Shown here in pieces: positions 35,596 to 43,194 of a stretch of DNA of 64,000 bases. Every line of letters starts with the position of its first letter. The stretch's first letter is position 1. A program made the position numbers and the translations under genes. The notes beneath the pieces are model-generated. The model ran no database searches and was not told the DNA's origin. It saw only the letters and a program-made list of their open reading frames with translations. The DNA comes from Flavimaribacter sp024343425 (GTDB lineage: Bacteria > Pseudomonadota > Alphaproteobacteria > Rhizobiales > Rhizobiaceae), in NCBI GenBank assembly GCA_965227645.1, contig OZ245773.1, positions 3,472,001-3,536,000 of the forward strand. Reading direction: 5' to 3'.

Positions 35596-35610
35596 TTTCG
35601 CTTAGCGAAA
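35596..35610. promoter_or_regulatory. Palindrome TTTCGC-TTA-GCGAAA, probable IclR operator
   Basis: This is a perfect inverted repeat of six bases with a three-base spacer, between the leftward lyase operon and the rightward IclR gene. The size fits IclR-family sites. The rest of 35584-35846 shows an AT-rich patch but no gene. Confidence 0.6.
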
Positions 35611-35846
35611 TAATTTGCACTTGCCGAAAATTTAATGACCAATTAATCTATCGTCAAGTCACAATGAGCCAGCCGCCATTTGCGCATGCAGGTTGTGAGG
35701 GACGGAACCGGAAGAACCGCATGCAGGCCCGCCGCCAGAATCTGGACGTCGACGCCACGATCGTCGCCGAGGTCGCCTCGGGACACGGTGGACTGCGTGA
35801 TATAAAGTTGCCAGACGCGGCAATGTCCGTACGAGGAGCAACGAAC

Positions 35847-36668
35847 GTGAACGACACCATAACCGATCTAAAATCGGAGGAACGCCCGGCCGAATTCGTG
35901 GAAGGCCTGGCCAAGGGACTGGCGGTCCTTGAATCCTTCGACGCAACCCACCCGGAGATGACGCTCAGCGAAGTCGCCCACCGGCTTGGCCTGTCGCCGG
36001 CCACAGCGCGTCGCAGCCTGATTACCCTGCAAACGCTGGGTTACGTTGGATTGAAAGACAAGCGATTTCATTTGAGACCGAAGGTTATGACGTTGTCGTC
36101 AGCCTTCTATTTCTCGGCGCGTATCGACGAGGTGATCCAGCCAAGCCTCAGGGAGCTTGTGGGCCGATTCGGCGACGCGTCTTCGGTTGCAACGCTCGAC
36201 GGCGACGACGTCATCTATATCGCGCATTACAGCGTTCAGAGAGCCCGTCGCGCAGCCGCAGTCGTCGGCGCCCGTTACCCGGCCTGCGCCACCTCGCTCG
36301 GCCGGGTTCTGCTCGCTGGTCTTTCGGACGAAGCGCTCGGCGGATACATCGCCAATGTCCGGCCACAGCCGCTGACATCCATGACCCTGACAGACACCGC
36401 GAAGTTGCGCGATGAAGTCCTCGCGGTCCGTGAAACCGGCTATTCGACAACCGTCGACCAGCTTGACTACGGCATTACGGCGCTGGCCGTGCCGATCAGA
36501 GATCTCAATGGCAGGACAATCGCCGCGCTCAACACCTCGGGATACACCGGCAAGGTGACGCCCGAATCGCTCGTCAGCGAGCGCCTGCCGGAATTGCGAG
36601 AGGCCGCGTCCTACATCGCCCATGAGATCAGCCGCTATCCCGTACTTCAATCGATCATAAGAAGCTGA
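35847..36668 (+). CDS. IclR-family regulator (PcaR/PobR-like branch)
   Basis: This is 273 residues from the GTG at 35847, which follows GAGGAG at an eight-base spacing; longer frames have no ribosome site. The winged helix reads MTLSEVAHRLGLSPATARRSLITLQTLGYV. The effector domain contains RIDEVIQPSLRELVGRFGDASSVATLDG and YPACATSLGRVLLAGL. The phrase VEGLAKGLAVLESF is typical of the pca-type branch that senses aromatic intermediates. It stands between two catabolic units and probably controls both. Confidence 0.9.
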   Translation: MNDTITDLKSEERPAEFVEGLAKGLAVLESFDATHPEMTLSEVAHRLGLSPATARRSLITLQTLGYVGLKDKRFHLRPKVMTLSSAFYFSARIDEVIQPSLRELVGRFGDASSVATLDGDDVIYIAHYSVQRARRAAAVVGARYPACATSLGRVLLAGLSDEALGGYIANVRPQPLTSMTLTDTAKLRDEVLAVRETGYSTTVDQLDYGITALAVPIRDLNGRTIAALNTSGYTGKVTPESLVSERLPELREAASYIAHEISRYPVLQSIIRS

Positions 36669-36696
36669 CTGTCACAGGGATACAGGGAGGAACACC

Positions 36697-38211
36697 ATGT
36701 GCAGACTATGCGATCCAAGGAAGCCAGACTTACCATGCCCGACGCGACGAGATTTCATCAAGGTTGGCATGGTGGCCGGCGCGTCGGCCACCGCCGCCAG
36801 CCTGGTGCTGTCGGACAACGCGGCGGCGCAGGAGGCTGCCGCTGAAACACAGCCCGACGGCATCGGCGAACCCGGCCGCCGCGTTCTCATCAAGGGCGGC
36901 GTCGTGCTGTCCATGGATGACGACGTCGGCAACTTCGCCGTCGGAGACGTTCTCATCGAAGGCTCCAGGATCATCGAGGTCGGCGCCAATATCGACGCCG
37001 GCGACGCCGCTGTCCTCGACGCCGACGGCAAGATCGTGATGCCCGGCTTCATCGACACCCACCACCACCAGTTCGAGACCGCACTGCGCAGCCAGTTGGC
37101 CAATGGCATCCTTATCAATGACGGACGCCCCGCCAATGAGCAGAACTACTACGAAACAATCCTGCAAAAGTTCTCCCTGGTGTACCGGCCGGAGGACGTT
37201 TACATCAACGAGCTGTTCGGCTCGATCGCGCAGCTTGACGCCGGCGTGACCACGGTCATGGACGTCAGCCAGATCCACCATTCTCCGGAACATTCCGACG
37301 CCGCAATCGAGGCGCTGGGAGACGCCGGCCGCCGCGCCGTCTTCGGCTATTTCGAAGGCTGGGGCGACGATGCGAAATATCCTCAGGACGCCCGACGCAT
37401 CAAGGAGCAGTATTTCTCCTCGGACGACCAGTTGCTGACAATGGTCATGGGCGGAGAAATCTATCTCCCGGGATACGAAGAGTCGTGGAAGATCGGCCGC
37501 GAACTGGACCTGCCCGTGGCGCTGCATGTCGTCGGCACCTTTGGCATGCAGCCGACTTTCGACGAATTGGGCGCAGCAGGTCAATTCGGACCCGACAACA
37601 TTTTCATCCACATGACCGGCATGTCGGAAGACGGGTGGAAGCACGCCGCTGACGCCGGCGCCCATGTCTCGCTTGCGGTGCCGATTGAGATGCACATGCG
37701 CCACGGCACGCCGCCGATCCAGAAGGCCATCGACCTTGGCATGGACATCTCGCTTTCGTCCGACGTCGAATGCACGATGACGGCCGACATGTTCACCCAG
37801 ATGCGCGGCCTGGTGACGCTGCAGCGCATGGAAGCCAACGCCAAGGCTCTCACCGGCGAAGACTATCCCGAACTGATGACCACGCTCGACGCCGTCAGGG
37901 CGGTGACTATAGGCGGCGCGAAGGGCCTGAAGCTCGACAGCAAGATCGGTTCGCTGACGCCGGGCAAAGAGGCGGACATCATCCTGCTCGACTCCGAGGC
38001 GATCAACGTGGCGCCGCTCAATAATGTACCCGGCGCCATCGTCACGCTGATGGAACGCAGCAACGTGGATTCGGTCATCGTCGCCGGCAAGGTGAAGAAA
38101 TGGAGAGGCCAGTTGCTGGGCTTCGACGTTCCGCGCCTCACGTCGGAGCTTGAGCAAAGCCGCGATTACCTGTTCGAGGCCGCCGGCGTCGAACGCAACC
38201 TGTTCGCCTAA
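36697..38211 (+). CDS. Tat-exported amidohydrolase-superfamily protein
   Basis: This 504-residue protein belongs to the TRZ/ATZ and cytosine-deaminase branch of amidohydrolases. The N-terminus has a twin-arginine motif, TRRDFIK, then a hydrophobic segment (VGMVAGASATAASLVL) and a cleavage region near AAAQEAAA. A Cys-rich start (MCRLCDP) precedes it. The metal site shows as FIDTHHHQFETA, then HVVGTFG, and SDVECTMTADMF replaces the usual Asp region. The ending TPGKEADIILLD is typical. The family is normally cytoplasmic, so export is odd. It lies 28 bases after the IclR gene and before the LigB/LigA-like pair. Confidence 0.85.
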   Translation: MCRLCDPRKPDLPCPTRRDFIKVGMVAGASATAASLVLSDNAAAQEAAAETQPDGIGEPGRRVLIKGGVVLSMDDDVGNFAVGDVLIEGSRIIEVGANIDAGDAAVLDADGKIVMPGFIDTHHHQFETALRSQLANGILINDGRPANEQNYYETILQKFSLVYRPEDVYINELFGSIAQLDAGVTTVMDVSQIHHSPEHSDAAIEALGDAGRRAVFGYFEGWGDDAKYPQDARRIKEQYFSSDDQLLTMVMGGEIYLPGYEESWKIGRELDLPVALHVVGTFGMQPTFDELGAAGQFGPDNIFIHMTGMSEDGWKHAADAGAHVSLAVPIEMHMRHGTPPIQKAIDLGMDISLSSDVECTMTADMFTQMRGLVTLQRMEANAKALTGEDYPELMTTLDAVRAVTIGGAKGLKLDSKIGSLTPGKEADIILLDSEAINVAPLNNVPGAIVTLMERSNVDSVIVAGKVKKWRGQLLGFDVPRLTSELEQSRDYLFEAAGVERNLFA

Positions 38212-38220
38212 CAGAATACC

Positions 38221-38249
38221 CGGGAGCCGGCCGGCGAGGCCGGCTCCCG
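38221..38249 (+). terminator. 12-bp hairpin between the amidohydrolase and ligB-like genes
   Basis: CGGGAGCCGGCC (38221-38232) pairs perfectly with GGCCGGCTCCCG (38238-38249) around a five-base loop. No T-run follows, so this looks more like a stabilising or attenuating stem than a full terminator. The TTG-started ligB-like gene begins 28 bases later. Confidence 0.5.
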
Positions 38250-38276
38250 TCAAGCCCCAAAGGAAGGAGCACGAAA

Positions 38277-39137
38277 TTGGCAAAACTTGTCGCTACATTG
38301 GCGTCGACGCACCATCCGTTTTATCTGAAGACCACGACAATGCCGCCGGAACACCAGATGCCGGAAGCGCCCTTGTGGAAACAGAAGGTCGAGGCTTATC
38401 GGGAGACATTGGCCCGCGCTGAACCCGACATCCTAGTGATGGTCGGCTCCGACCATTTTCATCAAATATTCCTCGACAACTGCCCGCAGTTTCTTATCGG
38501 CAAGGCGCCGCGCTACGACGCGACCTTCTATAACGAGGTCCGTGAATTCGGCATTCCGACTTATGTTCTGGAAGGCGACGAAGACATGTCGCGCTTCATG
38601 CACCAGTCGTTGATGGACCAGAATTTCGATTTCGCCTTCTCCAACGAACTGAAGATCGACCATTCGATCATCTGCCCGATCATCACTGTGCGGCCGCAGA
38701 ACGATCTGCCCGTCGTTCCGATCTACACAAACATCTTCGCTCCGCCCCTTCACACACCGAAACGGTTCTACGATCTTGGCCGGGCGATCAGGAAGGCGAT
38801 CGACGACTACCCGTCGGATCTTCGGGTTGCCGCCATCGGCACTGGACATTTGTCGCTGGAACTCGGCGGTCCACGCCAGTTCATGGAAACCGGTCCGGAC
38901 CCGGAATTTGACCGGCAGGCGATCGAATGGCTGCGCGCCGGCGACGTCGACGCGATCCTCGAAAACGTCACGCATGAGAGCATGGCGCAGAGCGGCAACG
39001 CCACCCACGGCTTCCTCAACTTCATTCTGATGCTGGGCGTCGCCGGTCCCGAAGGCGCCGACTATGTCGACAACCTGGACCTCTTCCACACGATGGAAGC
39101 CTATTTCACCTGGTACCCCAAGGAGCAGGCGGCATGA
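38277..39137 (+). CDS. Class III extradiol dioxygenase catalytic subunit (LigB-like)
   Basis: This 286-residue protein of the LigB family starts at a TTG preceded by AAGGAGC. In protocatechuate 4,5-dioxygenase LigB the iron ligands are two His and one Glu. Here H12 (STHHP) and H60 (GSDH) are present, the catalytic His region is KIDHSIICP (H129), and GTGHLSLELGGP is the second active-site loop. At the Glu-ligand position the sequence reads NATHGFLNF, with His-Gly where family members carry Glu. It overlaps the small-subunit gene by four bases. The substrate is probably a dihydroxy or amino-hydroxy aromatic acid. Confidence 0.85.
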   Translation: MAKLVATLASTHHPFYLKTTTMPPEHQMPEAPLWKQKVEAYRETLARAEPDILVMVGSDHFHQIFLDNCPQFLIGKAPRYDATFYNEVREFGIPTYVLEGDEDMSRFMHQSLMDQNFDFAFSNELKIDHSIICPIITVRPQNDLPVVPIYTNIFAPPLHTPKRFYDLGRAIRKAIDDYPSDLRVAAIGTGHLSLELGGPRQFMETGPDPEFDRQAIEWLRAGDVDAILENVTHESMAQSGNATHGFLNFILMLGVAGPEGADYVDNLDLFHTMEAYFTWYPKEQAA

Positions 39138-39499
39138 GCAAATATTGGGTCGACAAGTTTCTCTTCACCGTTGATCGCGATCCGGACTATCTGAAGCGCT
39201 ACACGGAGGATCCACGGACCTTCGTTGCGACCTGGGAGCAGTCCATCGGACCGAAGCTCAATGACGCCGAAATGTCCACGGTGCACAGCTTCACCGACAA
39301 GGAGCGCGAAGCGCTGATCAATCACGACTATGTCGCGCTGTTCGAAATGGGCGCGCATTTCTTCCTAAACCTGACGATCTTCATCGGCATCTACGATGAG
39401 CCATATATGGAGAAAAGCGGTCCGCTCTCCTTCCAGCGTGAATTTGCGAGCAAACTCCAGCACTGGCGCGGCAAGGAATATCCCTCCGTCGAGACCTGA
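39134..39499 (+). CDS. Extradiol dioxygenase small subunit (LigA-like)
   Basis: This 121-residue helical protein resembles the alpha subunit of protocatechuate 4,5-dioxygenase: KFLFTVDRDPDYLKRYTEDP, then FTDKEREALINHDYVALFEMGAHFF. LigA subunits cover the LigB active site. Its ATG overlaps the ligB-like stop. A strong terminator follows at 39524. Confidence 0.82.
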   Translation: MSKYWVDKFLFTVDRDPDYLKRYTEDPRTFVATWEQSIGPKLNDAEMSTVHSFTDKEREALINHDYVALFEMGAHFFLNLTIFIGIYDEPYMEKSGPLSFQREFASKLQHWRGKEYPSVET

Positions 39500-39523
39500 T
39501 CTGTAAGCGGCGTGTCTGAGCGA

Positions 39524-39558
39524 GAAAGGCCGGTCGAATACGACTGGCCTTTCTGTTT
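39524..39558. terminator. Bidirectional intrinsic terminator
   Basis: GAAAGGCCGGTCG (39524-39536) pairs with CGACTGGCCTTTC (39541-39553) around AATA, with one G-T pair, and is followed by TGTTTT. It separates the rightward ligA-like gene from the leftward esterase gene. Confidence 0.85.
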
Positions 39559-39570
39559 TGCAGTATCTGC

Positions 39571-40188
39571 TTACGCAACCGCCTGCCGCGCCAGAAACGC
39601 GGCGACGTCCTGCAGTTCCGTCTGCATTACCTCGTGCCCGCCCGGCTGCACGCTGGTTTCGACGGCGCTTCCCTGCGCCTTGAAATAGTCGACCAGTCGG
39701 TTCGTCAGGTCCCACGGACAGATCGGATCCTTCTTGCCGGCTGAAATCAGAACTTTCAGTCCCGCCAGACGCGCATCGGGTTCGGGTCTCCACGGAATCA
39801 GAGGATGCATGAGCGCAGCGGCCTTGAACAGCGCCGGCTCCTGGAGAATCACGGACGCCAGTATATTGGCGCCATTGGAATAGCCGAGACCATAGATTGG
39901 CGAATCCGGGTGAAATTCTTTGTGGGCGCGCACGAAGCCGGTCATCTTCTCCGTCCGCCGGGCAAGATCCTCCATATCGTACACGCCTTCTCCGGTCCGG
40001 CGGAAAAAGCGGTTCGCGCCGTGCTCCGAAACATCGCCGCGCGGCGCAATCACGCCTGCGTCGGGGAGCATTTGCCGGACGAGGTCGAAAAACTGGTTCT
40101 CGTCCCCGCCGGTGCCGTGAAAGGCGAAGACCAGCGGCGCGCCCGGGCGGGGTTCGTGCTTACGGTACGTGTAGGCGTCGACAGACAT
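39571..40188 (-). CDS. Alpha/beta-hydrolase (phospholipase/carboxylesterase family)
   Basis: This is 205 residues from the ATG at 40188 (GGAG site upstream). The oxyanion region is FAFHGTGGDENQF and the nucleophile is in GLGYSNGANI (Ser-Asn-Gly variant of GxSxG). The Asp is near KKDPICPWD and the His in PGGHEVMQTE. It lies 22 bases after the VOC dioxygenase gene in the same direction. Such esterases often accompany quinol-cleaving VOC enzymes of the MhqO/LinE group. Confidence 0.88.
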   Translation of the reverse strand: MSVDAYTYRKHEPRPGAPLVFAFHGTGGDENQFFDLVRQMLPDAGVIAPRGDVSEHGANRFFRRTGEGVYDMEDLARRTEKMTGFVRAHKEFHPDSPIYGLGYSNGANILASVILQEPALFKAAALMHPLIPWRPEPDARLAGLKVLISAGKKDPICPWDLTNRLVDYFKAQGSAVETSVQPGGHEVMQTELQDVAAFLARQAVA

Positions 40189-40210
40189 GTCAATCTCCAG
40201 GAGCGCAGTT

Positions 40211-41140
40211 CTAGCCAAGCGGCGGCAGATGCGCCTCGATTTTGGAGCGAAGCGGTTCGTAGCGCGTCGGAAGCTTCAGCGCTTCACCCAAATGCGCCGT
40301 ATCCTCGTCCCGGTCAAATCCGGGCTCATTGGTCGCCACTTCGAACAGCACGCCACCGGGCGTGCGGAAATAGATCGCCCAGAAATAGTCCCGGTCGATC
40401 ACCGGCGTCACCTGGTATCCGGTGTCAAGCAGCGCCTTGCGGACTTCGAGTTGTGCGGGGCGATCTTCCACCGCATAAGCGATGTGGTGCACGGAGCCTG
40501 CTCCCTGCCGCGCGGCGGGCGCCGAAGGCAGGGCCTCAAGGTCAATTGCATCAGCGCCGTTTCCGCCCGGCAGCACAAAGCGCACGAGCCCGTCGCGGGT
40601 TTCGACTTCCTCGTACCCCATGAACCGCAGCAATTCCGCAGTCGGTCCGATATCACGAAGCCGCATCCTTGCGCCGCTGAAGCCGCGAATGGCGACATCG
40701 TCCGGAACGCCTGCGCCAGTCCACTGCGGGCGGGCATCATCCGGCGCCTCGACAAGAGCGAAGCCGTCGCCGTCCGGTCCCCGGAATCGCAGCCGCTTTG
40801 CGCCAAATGCTTCGTCGTCCTCAAGTCCGGCGACCCCGTCGGCGGCAAGACGGTCGCGCCACCAGGCGAGAGCGCCTTCCGGTATCGCAAAGTCGGTTTC
40901 GCCTACCTCGCCCGTTCCGGGCTTACCCGGGGCAATGTGCGGGAAGGGAAAATAGGTCATCACGGAACCGGGCGTGCCGGCTTCGTCGCCATAATACAGA
41001 TGATAGACATCCGGGGCGTCGAAATTCACCGTCTTCTTGACCCGTCGCAATCCCAGCTTCCGGGTAAAGAAATCATTGTTTTGACCGGCGTCGCCGGCCA
41101 TTGAGGTCACATGGTGCAGACCTTTGATCTGTTTCAGCAT
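40211..41140 (-). CDS. VOC-family ring-cleaving dioxygenase (MhqO/LinE-like)
   Basis: This 309-residue protein starts at the ATG at 41140 after GGAGG. Two vicinal-oxygen-chelate modules are visible. Metal ligands appear as HHVTSMAGD near the start, VHHIAYAVED near residue 215 and the Glu in GVLFEVATNEPGF near 265. The family covers hydroquinone-type 1,2-dioxygenases. It forms a unit with the esterase and is divergent from a LysR gene with a 19-base palindrome between them. Confidence 0.88.
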   Translation of the reverse strand: MLKQIKGLHHVTSMAGDAGQNNDFFTRKLGLRRVKKTVNFDAPDVYHLYYGDEAGTPGSVMTYFPFPHIAPGKPGTGEVGETDFAIPEGALAWWRDRLAADGVAGLEDDEAFGAKRLRFRGPDGDGFALVEAPDDARPQWTGAGVPDDVAIRGFSGARMRLRDIGPTAELLRFMGYEEVETRDGLVRFVLPGGNGADAIDLEALPSAPAARQGAGSVHHIAYAVEDRPAQLEVRKALLDTGYQVTPVIDRDYFWAIYFRTPGGVLFEVATNEPGFDRDEDTAHLGEALKLPTRYEPLRSKIEAHLPPLG

Positions 41141-41227
41141 CTCGCTATCCTCCAGTCGTCCGCGGACGACGTCTCGAAAATCATGGTGCACTGAATCTGG
41201 GGCTGGCGCAGCATTTTGTAAATGCCT

Positions 41228-41246
41228 ATAATATCCAAGATATTAT
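41228..41246. promoter_or_regulatory. Perfect palindrome ATAATATC-CAA-GATATTAT, probable LysR site
   Basis: Eight-base arms with a three-base spacer lie between the divergent dioxygenase and LysR genes, 23 bases before the LysR start. The T-N11-A core fits LysR-type regulators. Confidence 0.75.
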
Positions 41247-41269
41247 TGTAAAAAATGAAATAATAACCA

Positions 41270-42193
41270 ATGGACGAGTTGGGAACGATCCGAACTTTTC
41301 TCGCTGTGGCGCGGAACCGGAGCTTCGCGGACGCCGCTCGGCAGTTGCGCGCGCCTCCAGCGACGGTCACACGGGCGGTCTCGTCACTCGAAAAGAGCCT
41401 CGGAACCCAGCTTCTCGTGCGAACCACCCGGCAGGTGTCCCTCACCTCGGCAGGCGCCGCCTATGCAGCCCGCGTCGAACCTCTGGTGCGGGATTTCGAC
41501 AGCCTGACCGATGATTTCCGCAGTGGCGCGGAAGCCGAGTCCGGTCTGCTGCGTATCAATGCGCCGATGTCATTGGGCCTGAAACTGCTGCCCCCGATAT
41601 TGTCCGGTTTTCGCGCGCTTTATCCGCGCATCGAACTGTCGGTGAGCCTGTCTGACGAATTCGTCGATATCGTCGGCGCGGATTTCGACCTGGCGATCCG
41701 CATATCGGAGCCGCCGACCGACAAGTCCACGATCTGGCGCAAGATCTGTCCGGTCGAGCGCATTCTGGTGACAGCGCCGGGGTCAACGGCCGCCAATGCT
41801 CAAACCCCTGAAGATCTGGATCCGTCGCAGTGCTATGCATTCAGCGCCGCCGGACGCGAGGAGACCTGGATGCTTGGCCGAAACGGACAGTCCCGGAGCG
41901 TGCGCGCAGGCGGCCGGTTTAGCGCCAACAGCGGCGACCTTCTTGCGCAGCTCGTGGAAAGCGACGGCGGCGCAGCGCTCCTGCCGCGTTTCATCGTGGA
42001 AGATGCAATTGCGAACGACCGCCTTGTCCAGGTCCTTCGGGACTGGACGCCGCCTGTCCTGTGGCTTTCGCTCTACTATCCGCCATACGAAAAGCTACCG
42101 CCGCGCGTGGCGGGATTTTCAGATTACTTCGAGGAATACGTGACCGTTACGTCGCCCGTCAGCCCGGCAGATACAGCTACGGCGCTTCCTTGA
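41270..42193 (+). CDS. LysR-family regulator of the adjacent VOC dioxygenase
   Basis: This 307-residue protein has an N-terminal helix-turn-helix (NRSFADAARQLRAPPATVTRAVSSLEKSLG) and a LysR effector domain through LLRINAPMSLGLKLLPPIL and the CrgA-type end. It is divergent from the VOC dioxygenase and esterase. Regulators of this branch usually respond to quinones or catechols; the effector here is inferred. Confidence 0.88.
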   Translation: MDELGTIRTFLAVARNRSFADAARQLRAPPATVTRAVSSLEKSLGTQLLVRTTRQVSLTSAGAAYAARVEPLVRDFDSLTDDFRSGAEAESGLLRINAPMSLGLKLLPPILSGFRALYPRIELSVSLSDEFVDIVGADFDLAIRISEPPTDKSTIWRKICPVERILVTAPGSTAANAQTPEDLDPSQCYAFSAAGREETWMLGRNGQSRSVRAGGRFSANSGDLLAQLVESDGGAALLPRFIVEDAIANDRLVQVLRDWTPPVLWLSLYYPPYEKLPPRVAGFSDYFEEYVTVTSPVSPADTATALP

Positions 42194-42208
42194 TATCGCA
42201 TCTGTCCG

Positions 42209-43099
42209 TCAACTCGCGAGAGTCTCCCGATAAGCCTTGGGCGTCACGCCGGTCCGTTTGCGGAACGCGCGACTGAAATAGGAGGGGTCTTCAAAGCCGA
42301 CGCTGAACCCCACCTCTGCGATCGACATCCGCGTATAGGCGAGCATTCTGCGCGCTTCGCGAAACGCCACGTCCTCGATGAAACCCTGCGGGCTGACCCC
42401 GAGATGAGCCCGGCACAGCCTGATCAGGTGATTGGGCGACAATCCCACTTCCCTCGCATAGTCGGACACCCGCCAGCCCCGTGTGTCCTCGTTGCGCACA
42501 AGCTGTTCGAAACGCTGTATGCGCGGGTCGCTGCCGGCGCCGGGCGCCGGGCCGGCCTCCGTGGGCGCCAGACGGGCGACGACACAGGCGATCTGCCGGC
42601 TCATCGCCCTGAGCATCGGCGCGCGCAATTGCCGATGTCCGGTGAATTCGGAATGAACCGCCCGAAACATGTCGGTGACGCCGCGATCGGCCCTCGTCTT
42701 GAAGAAGCCGGCAAGCGCAGAAGAGCCGAGCGGAAGCCGCTCCCGCGCATCGGCAAGCTCAAAGACGGGAATGGTCAGCACATAACCCTTGATCCCCGGT
42801 TCGAATGAGAAACTGTGCACGGCGCCGGCAGGCACATTGAGAATGCTCCCCTGCCCCAGTTCGTAGGTTTCGCCGTCCAGACGACAATGGCCCCTGCCCG
42901 CCACAATCAGGAAGAATTGATGGAGGCGGCCGTGACGGTGTGGTGTGATTCTCCAGCCATGCGCCGGCGCCCGATCCTTCAGGAGTTCACAATGCAGAAC
43001 GTCTGGAAAATCTGTTTCTTCACCATAAAGCTCGAAATCCGGAACGAAACCTGTGCGTCCGGGTCTTTGGGTTTCAGCAACAGGGCTAATCTGATCCAT
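42209..43099 (-). CDS. AraC-family regulator, PobR-like
   Basis: This 296-residue protein has an N-terminal cupin-like sensing domain (TPHRHGRLHQFFLIVAGRGHC) and a C-terminal double helix-turn-helix ending SVGFEDPSYFSRAFRKRTGVTPKAYR. It is divergent from pobA with 95 bases between, the arrangement of AraC-type PobR activators in alphaproteobacteria. It likely activates pobA in the presence of 4-hydroxybenzoate. Confidence 0.88.
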   Translation of the reverse strand: MDQISPVAETQRPGRTGFVPDFELYGEETDFPDVLHCELLKDRAPAHGWRITPHRHGRLHQFFLIVAGRGHCRLDGETYELGQGSILNVPAGAVHSFSFEPGIKGYVLTIPVFELADARERLPLGSSALAGFFKTRADRGVTDMFRAVHSEFTGHRQLRAPMLRAMSRQIACVVARLAPTEAGPAPGAGSDPRIQRFEQLVRNEDTRGWRVSDYAREVGLSPNHLIRLCRAHLGVSPQGFIEDVAFREARRMLAYTRMSIAEVGFSVGFEDPSYFSRAFRKRTGVTPKAYRETLAS

Positions 43100-43194
43100 G
43101 GTGAAATAATGCTATTTTTTGCGGGATGCGTCCATTTCCATTTTTTACGCCTGCAATCATGATTAGGCAAATTCCGGGTCAGGGAGGAAACGCA

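Noticed and set aside
36730..38283. 517-codon minus-strand frame across the amidohydrolase gene
   Set aside because: The plus-strand gene has clear metal motifs and a Tat signal; the antisense frame is a codon-bias shadow.
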